Part shown: positions 6,532 through 14,043 of the stretch, one piece after another
How positions within the stretch are numbered: the first letter of the stretch is position 1
Layout: each line of letters begins with the position of its first letter
Assembly (NCBI GenBank): GCA_013140485.1
Contig: JABFSS010000028.1
Location: 1 to 20,947 of the forward strand
Length of the DNA: 20,947 nucleotides
Direction: 5' to 3'
Origin: Candidatus Peribacteraceae bacterium
GTDB taxonomy: Bacteria; Patescibacteriota; Gracilibacteria; Peribacterales; Peribacteraceae
Notes under the pieces: model-generated
The model's database searches: none
The model's input: the letters and a program-made list of their open reading frames with translations, nothing else
What the model was told of the DNA's origin: nothing
Translations under genes and position numbers: made by a program

Positions 6532-7054
6532 TCAGGAGAACGCTTTCTGCCCAGAGTAAGAGGTGTGCGGCATCCACGGCATTGTCATCCAAAATCGCGT
6601 TGCTGTCAACTAATCTTGTCGCTCCGTCGAAAAAGCGGACCTCCTTGCACTTCCGAGGTAACCACGCGGCCATGGCTTCCTTGGTGGCGCAGCCGTTGCC
6701 TGTCGCGAACGCTTTCAGACGGTCCGTGGTCAAGCATTCGACCTTCATTTTTCGTCGATGGGCCGTCAGCCAGACAACCGCCCGGAAACTGGCCCAAAGG
6801 TGGGCTTGGAGCAGGCCCTTCGTGAAGCGAACGTCCTCAAACACCAGCCATTCGACCGGATGAGCCTGAAAAAAGTCCTCCAGGCGGTCCCAGAACCGGA
6901 TAACCCGCCCATCCTGCCGGCGGTCCATCCTGAGCGCCGACTGGGCCGTCAGCTCCCTACGGGTCATCAGCTCCCACGAGCCCGCTGAGAAGCCCCCAGG
7001 GCCCCGGTAGGCCCATCCTGTGGTGGTCCCCAGGTCGAGCGCGAGGACCTTCAT
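6521..7054 (-). CDS. RuvC-like Holliday-junction resolvase
   Basis: A 177-residue protein with the RNase H-fold plan of RuvC (E. coli RuvC is 173 residues). Strand 1 carries DLGTTTGWA with D7; FED gives E73; LKAFATGNGCATKEAM (about 113-128) matches the RuvC region that usually reads ATG-G-A-KE-M; and LDDNAVDAAHLL supplies D156/D157 and D161. All acidic positions of the active site are present, so an active junction or branch endonuclease is expected, used to clear recombination intermediates before packaging. The start is supported by the ATGA overlap with the sigma gene (7051-7054) and by a Shine-Dalgarno-like GAGG seven nt upstream, one of the few in the window. Confidence 0.88.
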   Translation of the reverse strand: MKVLALDLGTTTGWAYRGPGGFSAGSWELMTRRELTAQSALRMDRRQDGRVIRFWDRLEDFFQAHPVEWLVFEDVRFTKGLLQAHLWASFRAVVWLTAHRRKMKVECLTTDRLKAFATGNGCATKEAMAAWLPRKCKEVRFFDGATRLVDSNAILDDNAVDAAHLLLWAESVLLNEK

Positions 7055-7707
7055 CGGCTTCCCTCAATGCCCCGTCGTTTAAACGCGACCTTCAGCTTCT
7101 CCAGGGCGTCCCGGTGCTTCACGCTGATTGCCTGACGAGAAATCCCGAACTTGCGGGCGACTTCCGAGAAATTCAGGCCGTCCGTGTAGATGAGGGTGAG
7201 CAGGGCTTGCTCTTTCGAGAGCAGCTCGTGCTTGCACTCGTCCAGGATGGTCTGGAGATGCGACCAGTGTTCGTCCCGCTGAACTTCGGCGTGCGGGTCT
7301 ACCGTGGCGGCCTCCGGGGGACGGGGAACATAACCCGTCGGGGGTTCGGGCTTCTTCCCGGCCGGAATGGAGACCGTGGAGAGCCCCTTCCACAGCGAGG
7401 CAATTTCGCCCCGGATGAAGGGAATCAGATAGCTCGTGAAACGATTCCCACGGGTGTGGTCGAACCGCTCAAACGCCTTCATCAGGGCGTGGTTGGCGGC
7501 GCTCACGACGTCATTGTCGGGGAGCCGGCCCTTGGTCAACCTCCGGGCCTCCCTCGCAGCGAACAGGAGATGATTCCGGACGAGAAACTCTCGCGCCTCT
7601 TCGTCCCCTCCCCGCGCCTGTGTGAACAGCTCGGTTTCCTGCTCGCGCGTGAGCATGGTAAACCGGATGTTTAGGTCCTTGGGATAATACTGGTTTGTGT
7701 CGGTCAT
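7051..7707 (-). CDS. Phage sigma-70-family factor (regions 2 and 4)
   Basis: A 218-residue protein. Residues about 23-103 match sigma region 2 (LFTQARGGDEEAREFLVRNHL, then LPDNDVVSAANHALMKAFERF and FTSYLIPFIRGEI). Residues 160-208 match region 4 with its helix-turn-helix (LNFSEVARKFGISRQAISVKH). A Pro-rich linker (about 118-138) replaces region 3, and region 1 is absent. The two region 2.3 Trp residues used by housekeeping sigma factors for promoter melting are missing; the FTSY-P-I-GEI pattern is closer to the SigB/SigF group. It probably directs host RNA polymerase to a set of phage promoters. The ATG overlaps the primase-helicase stop in ATGA (7704-7707). An internal ATG at M18 is possible but less likely. 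Confidence 0.88.
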   Translation of the reverse strand: MTDTNQYYPKDLNIRFTMLTREQETELFTQARGGDEEAREFLVRNHLLFAAREARRLTKGRLPDNDVVSAANHALMKAFERFDHTRGNRFTSYLIPFIRGEIASLWKGLSTVSIPAGKKPEPPTGYVPRPPEAATVDPHAEVQRDEHWSHLQTILDECKHELLSKEQALLTLIYTDGLNFSEVARKFGISRQAISVKHRDALEKLKVAFKRRGIEGSR

Positions 7708-9935
7708 GAGGTTGTGGTGGCTGCGAACTTTGCTGATTGGGGAATGGGGGCCAGACGGGGCTTTTTGGGGAATCGGTCGTCGCGATAGATTTTGTAGATT
7801 CGGCGGTGAGCGTCGGTGCCGACATCAATCTTGAAGGAGCCTTTCGTCGCGAGTTGCGCGAGGTTGCGGGCGACCTGCTGCACGTTGGTGCCGCGCATCG
7901 CTTCGGTCAGTGTCAGGTCCGACAGAATCATCTTGTGCAATTGGAGCGCCGTGCCCGACCAGAAGTCGGCCTCCTCGTCACGAACGCAGAAGTATTCCCG
8001 AAGCGACTCGTCCAGAATTTCGCCGAAGGTGGCGCTCGTGCTGGACAGGTTCGCCTCCATCAGCAAGCTCGGCTCGTGATACTCACGGACTCCGAAGCGG
8101 ACCTCCTCTCCGACACACTGGGGCTCCGGCACATAGTCGAGAAGGAATCGCGCGAAGAAGGGGAGCTCACGAGCTAGGAGGGCCCGGGTTTCCTTCTCTT
8201 CCTCGAAGACAAATCCGTCCGCCCGTTTGGGAGCCGCGAGAAAGAGCATGACTTTTTCTCGCATCGAAATGTCCATGGCCGGGAGACGCCGCAGACTCTC
8301 CGCGTCAACGTTTCCGGTCACCGAGATTCGACCCTGCCACTGCACCATGGCGGCCTTGCGAAACTTCTCGTTGCTCATGAAATTTCGGTTGGCCACCAGC
8401 ATCTTCACGAGCTCCGCGAAACGCTCCCGCATCATCTGGGAGGTCGTCCCGGTGCCGTCGTCGATGGCCCAGAACAGGTAGTCGAACATTTCAGAATTGA
8501 ACGCGTCCGAACCGAGCAGGAACTTGTTCGCGTCCGCGTGGCCACCCAGAAGAGGGGAGATAATCCCAGTGTTGATGAACGATTTCCCGAGGCCAACATT
8601 CCCGAAGATGAACACCGCTTGGCCGGAGCGCGGGTCCCGGAAGAACGAGGACTTGTAGAAGCGCGCCAACCACGCCAGGAAAAAGGGTAGCTGGTCGGGG
8701 CTGGAGAAAAAGCCGTCCAGGAACTTCGACAGGAAGGGGAAATCGCCCTGCGGACCCCAGGCGACTTTTTCGGCGGCTGGCTGCATGACGTCCCGGTTGT
8801 GGATGTTCAGATACCGGTTCCCGTTGTTGGTCATCAGCCCCTTTTTATAGCCGGCGAAACTTCCGGCGGAGGCCACCAGGGCCGTGTCCCGGATGAGCAT
8901 CAGCGCGGACTCAACCTGGGTGAAGGAAGCGCCCTTCGCCCGTCGGTCGGTCAAGCCCCGCTTGCATCGGAGGAACAGCGAGAGGTCGTCTTTCGTATTC
9001 CAGAGCCACTGGCTCTGGTCGTTCCGAAGGATGTAGTTATGGCCGTCGAAGAAAATATTCTCGACGGCCTTGCCCAGCTCCTCTTTCTTGAATTGCTTGA
9101 CGAACTCCGCGCCGAGCAGCTCGGACCAATCATAGAAGGACTTGGAGGCATGCGCTGAGAACGTTTGGAGGCCCGTGGGGCGCACCGTGGCGGACTTCGG
9201 AGACGTGGAGCCGTCAACCCAGAACGAGGGACCCTGGGAGTCCAGCACGAAGTCGCCTTCCCACTCGCTAAAGCGCGGGAAAAGCTCCTTCAGTTTTCCG
9301 GCGGCGACGTCCAGGGGGACCGTGACCCCGAGCCCGGAGTCGGTCCAGTTGAACTTTCGGGAGACCTCCGTGTAGTGGCCCAAAAGCAGCGAAAACGGGA
9401 CCGGGTCGTCATGAAGCTTCCGCCAGATTCCGCCGTTGGTTAGGTATCGCTCGGGGGCTTTGACCGCGCTCTCGTCAACGCCGGCCATCTGTCGGAATGG
9501 TAGGATTTGGTCCAGAGATTCGAGCCACGCCACCGCAAAGGCGTAGTTTATCATCGGGACCGGTTTCTCGAACAGCCAGACGAGCCGCCAGTTTCCGGAC
9601 AAGGACTTTTCGACCCAGTTCGGCTTGACGCTCATCCTGGCGACGGCAGAGTCGACTTCGATATCGGACAGGGGGAAGTCGTAGTCCACGGCGAACGCGT
9701 GGTGATTCCGGGGAGGATTTCCGTCCTCAGACGCGTCGCCGTTTACCCTGCGGCCGGCGTTCACGCCCTCGAATCCGCTGTAGGCGTTGTATTCGGTCGT
9801 CGGGAGGTTCATCCACGTCCCGCGCGCTTTCTTATCGGTCACTGCGTTAGGCGGAAGTTTCGGCAACCAATCGCCTTCCCACGGGTTGAGCGGTTCCGCC
9901 GCCAAGGTCGTGAGATTTTTGAGTGAGAAAATCAT
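7704..9935 (-). CDS. Primase-helicase (AEP-like domain plus P-loop NTPase)
   Basis: A 743-residue protein. The N-terminal part has FAVDYDFP at 81-88, the hydrophobic-DhD pattern of archaeo-eukaryotic-type primases, then GNWRLVWLFEKPV at 114-126, usual for phage primase domains. The C-terminal part is a helicase of the D5/SF3 or VirE-like type: Walker A GNVGLGKS at 445-452, Walker B YLFWAIDDG at 486-494 and a sensor-like RISVTGNVDA at 536-545. It should unwind the fork and lay primers for the family A polymerase encoded immediately upstream. There is no zinc-binding primase domain. The gene follows the polymerase by 40 nt and seems to have its own weak promoter there. The primase catalytic residues are only partly visible to me, so the primase half is less certain than the ATPase half. 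Confidence 0.87.
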   Translation of the reverse strand: MIFSLKNLTTLAAEPLNPWEGDWLPKLPPNAVTDKKARGTWMNLPTTEYNAYSGFEGVNAGRRVNGDASEDGNPPRNHHAFAVDYDFPLSDIEVDSAVARMSVKPNWVEKSLSGNWRLVWLFEKPVPMINYAFAVAWLESLDQILPFRQMAGVDESAVKAPERYLTNGGIWRKLHDDPVPFSLLLGHYTEVSRKFNWTDSGLGVTVPLDVAAGKLKELFPRFSEWEGDFVLDSQGPSFWVDGSTSPKSATVRPTGLQTFSAHASKSFYDWSELLGAEFVKQFKKEELGKAVENIFFDGHNYILRNDQSQWLWNTKDDLSLFLRCKRGLTDRRAKGASFTQVESALMLIRDTALVASAGSFAGYKKGLMTNNGNRYLNIHNRDVMQPAAEKVAWGPQGDFPFLSKFLDGFFSSPDQLPFFLAWLARFYKSSFFRDPRSGQAVFIFGNVGLGKSFINTGIISPLLGGHADANKFLLGSDAFNSEMFDYLFWAIDDGTGTTSQMMRERFAELVKMLVANRNFMSNEKFRKAAMVQWQGRISVTGNVDAESLRRLPAMDISMREKVMLFLAAPKRADGFVFEEEKETRALLARELPFFARFLLDYVPEPQCVGEEVRFGVREYHEPSLLMEANLSSTSATFGEILDESLREYFCVRDEEADFWSGTALQLHKMILSDLTLTEAMRGTNVQQVARNLAQLATKGSFKIDVGTDAHRRIYKIYRDDRFPKKPRLAPIPQSAKFAATTTS

Positions 9936-9945
9936 GCGCTTTATG

Positions 9946-9975
9946 AACCTACCCTAGAACTGGCCAGGAGGTCAA
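9946..9975 (-). promoter_or_regulatory. Weak candidate promoter for the primase-helicase gene
   Basis: On the minus strand: TTGACC (9970-9975) directly after the polymerase TAG, 18-nt spacer, TAGGTT (9946-9951), 10 nt, then ATG at 9935. It fits the TTGAC plus TAnnnT form but has a longer spacer, no TGn element and a longer gap to the ATG. No Shine-Dalgarno precedes the start. Confidence 0.35.
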
Positions 9976-11970
9976 CTATTTCTTGTAGTGATTCGACTCG
10001 CATCCCTCCGCCGCCACCGGTAGACCGGGCATCCATTCGGGGGCGCGGGACATGATTCCCTCGACCTCCTTGACCGTTATGTGCAGCTCTGCCTCGTTGA
10101 TTGCTTCGTCGTGGGCCGTGAAGAGCACGTCCAGTCCCGCGTGGTCCTGTAGGTCGAGCACGTGACCCGCGAACACGTCGCGCGCCGTGGCTTGCACCAG
10201 ATTCTCAGTCAGCAGTCCCCCGTAAATCGGGAAGCGCCGGTCGCCAATCAGCGCCGTGAAGACCGACTTGCGTTTAAACGTCCCGTCCTTCTGGCGCTCC
10301 ATCCGCGTCTCCTTGCGAACCTCCCGATAGGTCATCGAGCGGCCGGACGGGAGTTCCATTTCAAAGTCGCCGCCGACGCTGTCCTTGAACGCGGTGTCGA
10401 GCCGTTTCCAGAGAGCAACAACCTTCGGGTTGCCCTCGCGGTAGTCGTTCACAATCTTCCGGGCCGTGTAGCCGTAGCCGGGGACCATGATGGGCTCTTG
10501 CTCGGACGTTGTTCCCTCGGCGGTCTGGGTAACCTTCGTGCGAAAGCACGGCTCTCCCTCGGCGTTGACGGCTTGCACCCATTCGGGGTCATCCTTGGTG
10601 ATGTCGAGCCCCGCCATCGCCTGCGCGACCACGATGAACTTCTCCCAACCGCACCCGAAGCCAAGGCCCAACACGCGCGCTTTGGCGAGCGCGTAACCTT
10701 CCTTGTCCTCTTTCTTCATGTTACCGCCAGCGAACCCCATCGTCGCTCGGGCGTGGGCCTCGTAGGGGCTTTGACCCTGCGCCATTAGGTCGAGCATGGC
10801 CTTGTCCTGGACAATCCACGCCAGAACTCGCGGCTCAATCTGCGACAAGTCGGAGATGATGAGCTTTTTTCCGGGCCGCGCGATGAACAGGGAACGGATG
10901 TCGAGAATGTGCGAGATGTAGGCCGGCTTCTCGGGGGAGTTCGCGATTTCCTTCAGACGCGTCAGGTCCGAGATGAGCCACAACTTGTCATCGAGAAAAA
11001 GGGGCTCCTTCCGAAGGTTCTGCATGTTGATTCCGGCGTCTCCGCTCCAGCGGCCGGTGTGCGCGCCGAAATACTTCAGTGAGAATCCCAGGACTCCGTC
11101 CGGTTGAAGGCGCTCGCAGATAGTATTGAGAGAATCGAGAAACTTGTTGATTGAGCGCCAGTTTGCGACATGCTCAATCCACGGATACTTTTTGCAGTAG
11201 GCCGTCTCCCACGCGATGAAGGCCTCCTCGCCCATCTTGGACTTGACCGGCGGGGCCGGGATGCCGTGCTTGTTGCACAGCTCCGCGATGGCCTTCGGGC
11301 TGGTCGGCGGCCGGCCCTCTTTGACCCATGGAAGCTGCTCCTCTGCGACGCGGAGGGCATTCGTCGCGACGACGATGTATTCCTTCAGCTTCATGACGTC
11401 GATTTGCATGCCGCGCGTTCCTTGGTCGATGGTGAGGTTCGACAAACGGCGCTCGTGCTCGGGCCACTTGTGCGCGTGTTTCGTCCACAACTCGTGACAG
11501 TTCACACCGTCCTCGCGTCCGTATTGGAGCATTTCATCCCACCATCCTTCAGCCTTCATGTCGGCCGCCGTCTTGCCATTGGCGCGGTCCCGGACGTCCT
11601 TGGAGACCGACCGACCAAGAAGAAAACTCACGGCGTCCGCCAGGGCGCGACGGTTGCACAGATAGCTCGAAAGATTCGCTGTGCAGTGCCACGAGCTCGG
11701 GCGAATCTTCGGGAAAAGCCCCTTGTCCTCGCCTGCGGTCTGCACGGCGTTGTCAAAGTAGCGATTGTGGGACAGCAGGTCGCGGCCGTCCAGGGCGCTC
11801 CAGTTGAAGTCTCGCGGATGTCCTGCCCACGCCTCCGAACCGTCGCAGACCGCAATCAAGTAAGGGTCGAAGCGGTCGTCGTGCAGATACCTCCAGGTGC
11901 CCTGGTCCTTGATGCCATACTTCTGCTTGGTGTCGTAGAACGTCTCGAAGTCGACAGAGATGGGAGTCAT
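9976..11970 (-). CDS. Family A DNA polymerase with proofreading exonuclease
   Basis: A 664-residue protein. The 3'-5' exonuclease has all DEDDy motifs: DFE (D7, E9), SHNRYFD (D73) and YGREDG (Y150, D154). The polymerase has TGRWS (305-309), motif A ISDLSQIEPR (D374), motif B K430-ARVLGLGFG and motif C HDE (620-622). Aligned with E. coli Pol I, K758 is K430, F762 is L434 and Y766 is F438. There is no 5'-3' exonuclease domain, as usual in phages. It is the replicative polymerase, paired with the downstream primase-helicase. The start lies 1 nt beyond the stop of the preceding gene with no Shine-Dalgarno, so it is probably coupled. Motif A has Leu where Pol I has Tyr (DLSQIE for DYSQIE). Confidence 0.95.
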   Translation of the reverse strand: MTPISVDFETFYDTKQKYGIKDQGTWRYLHDDRFDPYLIAVCDGSEAWAGHPRDFNWSALDGRDLLSHNRYFDNAVQTAGEDKGLFPKIRPSSWHCTANLSSYLCNRRALADAVSFLLGRSVSKDVRDRANGKTAADMKAEGWWDEMLQYGREDGVNCHELWTKHAHKWPEHERRLSNLTIDQGTRGMQIDVMKLKEYIVVATNALRVAEEQLPWVKEGRPPTSPKAIAELCNKHGIPAPPVKSKMGEEAFIAWETAYCKKYPWIEHVANWRSINKFLDSLNTICERLQPDGVLGFSLKYFGAHTGRWSGDAGINMQNLRKEPLFLDDKLWLISDLTRLKEIANSPEKPAYISHILDIRSLFIARPGKKLIISDLSQIEPRVLAWIVQDKAMLDLMAQGQSPYEAHARATMGFAGGNMKKEDKEGYALAKARVLGLGFGCGWEKFIVVAQAMAGLDITKDDPEWVQAVNAEGEPCFRTKVTQTAEGTTSEQEPIMVPGYGYTARKIVNDYREGNPKVVALWKRLDTAFKDSVGGDFEMELPSGRSMTYREVRKETRMERQKDGTFKRKSVFTALIGDRRFPIYGGLLTENLVQATARDVFAGHVLDLQDHAGLDVLFTAHDEAINEAELHITVKEVEGIMSRAPEWMPGLPVAAEGCESNHYKK

Positions 11971-11971
11971 A

Positions 11972-12307
11972 TTATTTGAGAGTGCAACCGAGCGTTGGGT
12001 GTTTCATTACCTTGCGATGGACGATGATTCGGGCGAGCTCGTTCAGCCGGCCCTCGGCATTTTTCACGGCCTGCCCCGTGATGAACCAGTCGACGTCTTC
12101 GGCGGGCTTGGCCATTTCGGACGTATCGACCGTCGAAGAGAGCTGCCGGATTGCGGCTTCGAGGTCGGCTTCCACTTGCACGAGAAAATCGTCGCTGACC
12201 CGGGTGAATTTCCCGGCCCGTTTTTCAGCGGAGACTTTCAGGGCATACTTCTTCACCGCGCTGCGGTTGATTACGGACTGGGTTCGTTGGATGGTGTCTT
12301 CGTTCAT
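11972..12307 (-). CDS. Small helical protein, possible histone fold
   Basis: A 111-residue protein. Residues 14-57 read as helix (NRSAVKKYALKVSAEKR), short basic loop with RVSDD at 36-40, then a long helix (FLVQVEADLEAAIRQL). Archaeal histones such as HMfB have the same short helix, RVSDD loop and long helix order. The C terminus (RIIVHRKVMKHPTLGCTLK) resembles a family of short bacterial and phage proteins, as I remember them, that end in HPS-G-TL; here about 35 acidic and polar residues separate the two halves. A small DNA-binding or nucleoid-type protein would suit its place directly ahead of the DNA polymerase. The ATG overlaps the preceding stop in ATGA. It is also possible that only the RVSDD loop is a chance match. 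Reality of the gene is likely; fold is a guess. Confidence 0.72.
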   Translation of the reverse strand: MNEDTIQRTQSVINRSAVKKYALKVSAEKRAGKFTRVSDDFLVQVEADLEAAIRQLSSTVDTSEMAKPAEDVDWFITGQAVKNAEGRLNELARIIVHRKVMKHPTLGCTLK

Positions 12308-12822
12308 GATGGGTTTTCGGTGTTAAAAGTCCAGCTCGGGTCAGGGCTCCACTGGAAAAACTCGGACAACACGGGCCGCTCAAGCTGCTGGGCTTCCGCG
12401 TTCATCCGCAAGAAAAAATACCTGAGATGAGACGGGTCAAAAAGAGCTTTGTGACACAAGAGATAGCACGGATGAAGGTAATTCCGCTCATGCTGCGTCA
12501 GCGGCCGGACCTCCGGAACGTGGTAGTCGAAGTAGCAATTTCGCATCGTTTCCGAAAAGGCGTTGCAGAATCCTTCACCCCACCACGGGTCAAACTTAGC
12601 GAGCGGGCAGTCATGCCAGACCGAGTGAAACGCTTCGTGATAGACGAGGTCAATGCCCTCCTCGCGCCCGAGTTCGATGCGCGCCCCGTGCCCGTCGTGC
12701 GGGGGATACCAGAGCCCTCCGCGCTCGCGGTCCCCACACCACGCGATGGAGTCAACTGGCACCATCTTCCAAGAGGAACCGACCCACCTTCGGGCCGAAT
12801 TCACAATTTCGTAAGGGTTCAT
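12304..12822 (-). CDS. HExxH zincin-like protein
   Basis: 172 residues from ATG 12822, chosen because it makes an ATGA overlap with the preceding zinc-ribbon gene; in-frame ATGs at 12849 and 12837 exist but would lengthen that overlap. H62-EAF-H66 in LVYHEAFHSVWHD is a zincin active-site helix, and WWGEGFCNAFSE (80-91) downstream offers E83 or E91 as third ligand, as in gluzincins. Three Cys (C96, C119, C123) follow. The fold is probably a small metallopeptidase or an inactive relative. Its substrate could be a phage scaffold, a host defence protein or a DNA-protein crosslink. There is no signal peptide, so it acts in the cytoplasm. It is unrelated by sequence to the SprT-like protein two genes upstream. 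Confidence 0.75.
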   Translation of the reverse strand: MNPYEIVNSARRWVGSSWKMVPVDSIAWCGDRERGGLWYPPHDGHGARIELGREEGIDLVYHEAFHSVWHDCPLAKFDPWWGEGFCNAFSETMRNCYFDYHVPEVRPLTQHERNYLHPCYLLCHKALFDPSHLRYFFLRMNAEAQQLERPVLSEFFQWSPDPSWTFNTENPS

Positions 12823-13010
12823 GTTCTTGGTTTCCATATAATAGAGCATCCCGGTCGGTGGTCGTCAACTCCACCGCAACAATCGAGAACGCACATTTCC
12901 CCGCAGTCGGGGCATTCATACCCCCAGAGAAACTTTTGAATCCCGACCCCGATGTCGACCTCTTCAAAGCATTCATCCGCGCCGTCTTTGTTGCACTTCG
13001 GGCATTTCAT
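12819..13010 (-). CDS. Small Cys-rich zinc-ribbon protein
   Basis: 63 residues from ATG 13010 (MKCPKCNKDG). C3-x2-C6 pairs with C33-x2-C36 (YECPDCGEM) as a standard zinc ribbon, and extra Cys residues (C14, C39, C42, C43, C54) and His52 may bind a second metal. An upstream in-frame ATG at 13049 would add 13 residues; the form opening with the knuckle is the usual layout of such proteins. The end overlaps the next gene by 4 nt. Neither start has a Shine-Dalgarno, and 90 nt separate ATG 13010 from the upstream gene with no promoter that I can see. Likely a structural or nucleic-acid-binding protein; function unknown. Confidence 0.68.
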   Translation of the reverse strand: MKCPKCNKDGADECFEEVDIGVGIQKFLWGYECPDCGEMCVLDCCGGVDDHRPGCSIIWKPRT

Positions 13011-13100
13011 AAAATTGGAGGCTGGAAAAGACCCGAGTTGCGCTCGCATCTGTGTCGTGTTACTGGCCGAACTTCCACGGTGCCGGCCACAGCCATTCGG

Positions 13101-13712
13101 TTAATCTTCTCCCGGGTCTTCGTCCTCGGCCGGCAGGTCAATCGTCATCGGCTCCTTGTCCGTCGGACAAATCGGCGCACCGACCTCGGCCCACTTCTTC
13201 GACAGGCGCACCGTGAACCCGCAGATACCGCACTCGCATTTGTGCATCCGCGTGGATTGCTTCTTCAGCTTTTCCGTGGGCGTCAACTTAGAGTGCGGGA
13301 ACGGCCCGAGCTTCTCCGCAAGCTGCACGAGCCGCGCGATGAGGTCGTCCCCCGCGTGCGTGCTCGTCGGCTTGCCCTCCAGTCCAAGCTTCACGGCGCA
13401 CTTGGCGAACTTGGGGCCGTGCTTGGCCTCCGTCCCGACCACGACATGGACGAGCTCATGCACGAGCGTAGCAAGCGCACCCATCGGGTCCTTCGGGTCG
13501 CCCGTGAGCAGGGGCGAGATGAAAATGTGGGGCTTGCCGTCCTCGCTCGTGGTGCCGCACCAGCACTGGCCGATGGTGCGCTTGCGGTTGCCCAGGCCGC
13601 CCGAGCTCGGCCAGCCGACGCTGACGTGGACTTCCTTGAGCTCGTAACCGTGTCCCCGGAACAGGGGGCGGAGGTCTTCAATTGCGGCTTGGAGCCATGC
13701 TTCGCGATTCAT
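13101..13712 (-). CDS. SprT-like metallopeptidase with zinc ribbon
   Basis: 203 residues from ATG 13712, fixed by an ATGA overlap with a 31-codon gene upstream. The SprT-like layout is clear: GNRKRTIGQCWC (41-52), the active-site helix TLVHELVHVVVG (H85, E86, H89), third ligand H98 in EAKHGPKF, and a C-terminal zinc ribbon C159-x-C161-x2-C164 with C182 (APICPTDK). SprT/Spartan proteins cut proteins crosslinked to DNA; a phage copy would clear blocks to replication, which fits the polymerase in the same operon. The acidic tail (AEDEDPGED) is unlike the core. All catalytic residues are present. Confidence 0.86.
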   Translation of the reverse strand: MNREAWLQAAIEDLRPLFRGHGYELKEVHVSVGWPSSGGLGNRKRTIGQCWCGTTSEDGKPHIFISPLLTGDPKDPMGALATLVHELVHVVVGTEAKHGPKFAKCAVKLGLEGKPTSTHAGDDLIARLVQLAEKLGPFPHSKLTPTEKLKKQSTRMHKCECGICGFTVRLSKKWAEVGAPICPTDKEPMTIDLPAEDEDPGED

Positions 13713-13804
13713 CGGGTGAGGAGGTAAAAGTTGAGGGCGATAAGGGCGAACTGCGAGGCCACAAAGACCCATCCGCAGACGTCGAACAGTTTTTCGTAGT
13801 TCAT
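13709..13804 (-). CDS. 31-residue single-pass membrane peptide
   Basis: A short reading frame, 31 codons plus stop: MNYEKLFDVCGW followed by VFVASQFALIALNFYLL and TR. Residues 11-29 form one hydrophobic, aromatic-rich helix long enough to span a membrane, with an acidic N-terminal side and a single Arg at the end, suggesting an N-out or peripheral small membrane protein. Three things support it despite its size: its TGA overlaps the SprT-like gene start in ATGA, a TTGACT/TAACCT promoter ends 5 nt before its ATG, and it removes an otherwise unexplained gap. Holin-like, inhibitor or regulator roles are possible. It could also be a translational leader for the SprT gene. Confidence 0.65.
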   Translation of the reverse strand: MNYEKLFDVCGWVFVASQFALIALNFYLLTR

Positions 13805-13809
13805 GACCA

Positions 13810-13837
13810 AGGTTATCAGAGATTGGGATGAAGTCAA
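13810..13837 (-). promoter_or_regulatory. Leaderless promoter for the 13804 operon
   Basis: On the minus strand: TTGACT (13832-13837), 16-nt spacer ending in TGA, TAACCT (13810-13815), 5 nt, then ATG at 13804. The -35 box contains the stop codon of the upstream gene. It would drive the run from the membrane peptide through the DNA polymerase. Confidence 0.65.
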
Positions 13838-14037
13838 ATTGCGAGGAAAAGGGATTTACCAAACGGGGTGAGCCGGCTAAGGTCATTCACCATGACCACG
13901 CAGGACTTGTTGCGGCCGGTCATCCACTCGACCATGACGCCGCCTTTGCCAACCGCGATGACCAGCGCGCTTACGGAGTCGTTGTCTTGGGTCTTGTATA
14001 CAACCGCGTCGCCTACTTTCAGAGTGTTCGTTTTCAT
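13834..14037 (-). CDS. Small SH3/KOW-like protein
   Basis: 67 residues from ATG 14037. KVGDAVVYKTQDN, then VSALVIAVGKGGVMVEWMTG and CVVMVNDLSRLTPF, show the strand-turn pattern of small SH3-like barrels (KOW, CarD- or Hfq-like modules), commonly used for binding nucleic acid or proteins. An ATG at 14064 would add nine residues but lies between the -35 and -10 boxes, so 14037 is preferred. It has a unit to itself: a terminator and then a strong promoter lie upstream, and a second promoter starts at its stop codon. A strongly expressed small regulator or DNA-binding protein would suit this arrangement. Function unknown. Confidence 0.75.
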   Translation of the reverse strand: MKTNTLKVGDAVVYKTQDNDSVSALVIAVGKGGVMVEWMTGRNKSCVVMVNDLSRLTPFGKSLFLAI

Positions 14038-14043
14038 GGTAGG

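Noticed and set aside
13713..13886. 58-residue N-terminal extension of the SprT-like protein
   Set aside because: It would run through a terminator-free region holding a promoter and a second, better supported gene. Its sequence lacks SprT features, and the ATGA overlap at 13709-13712 marks the real start.
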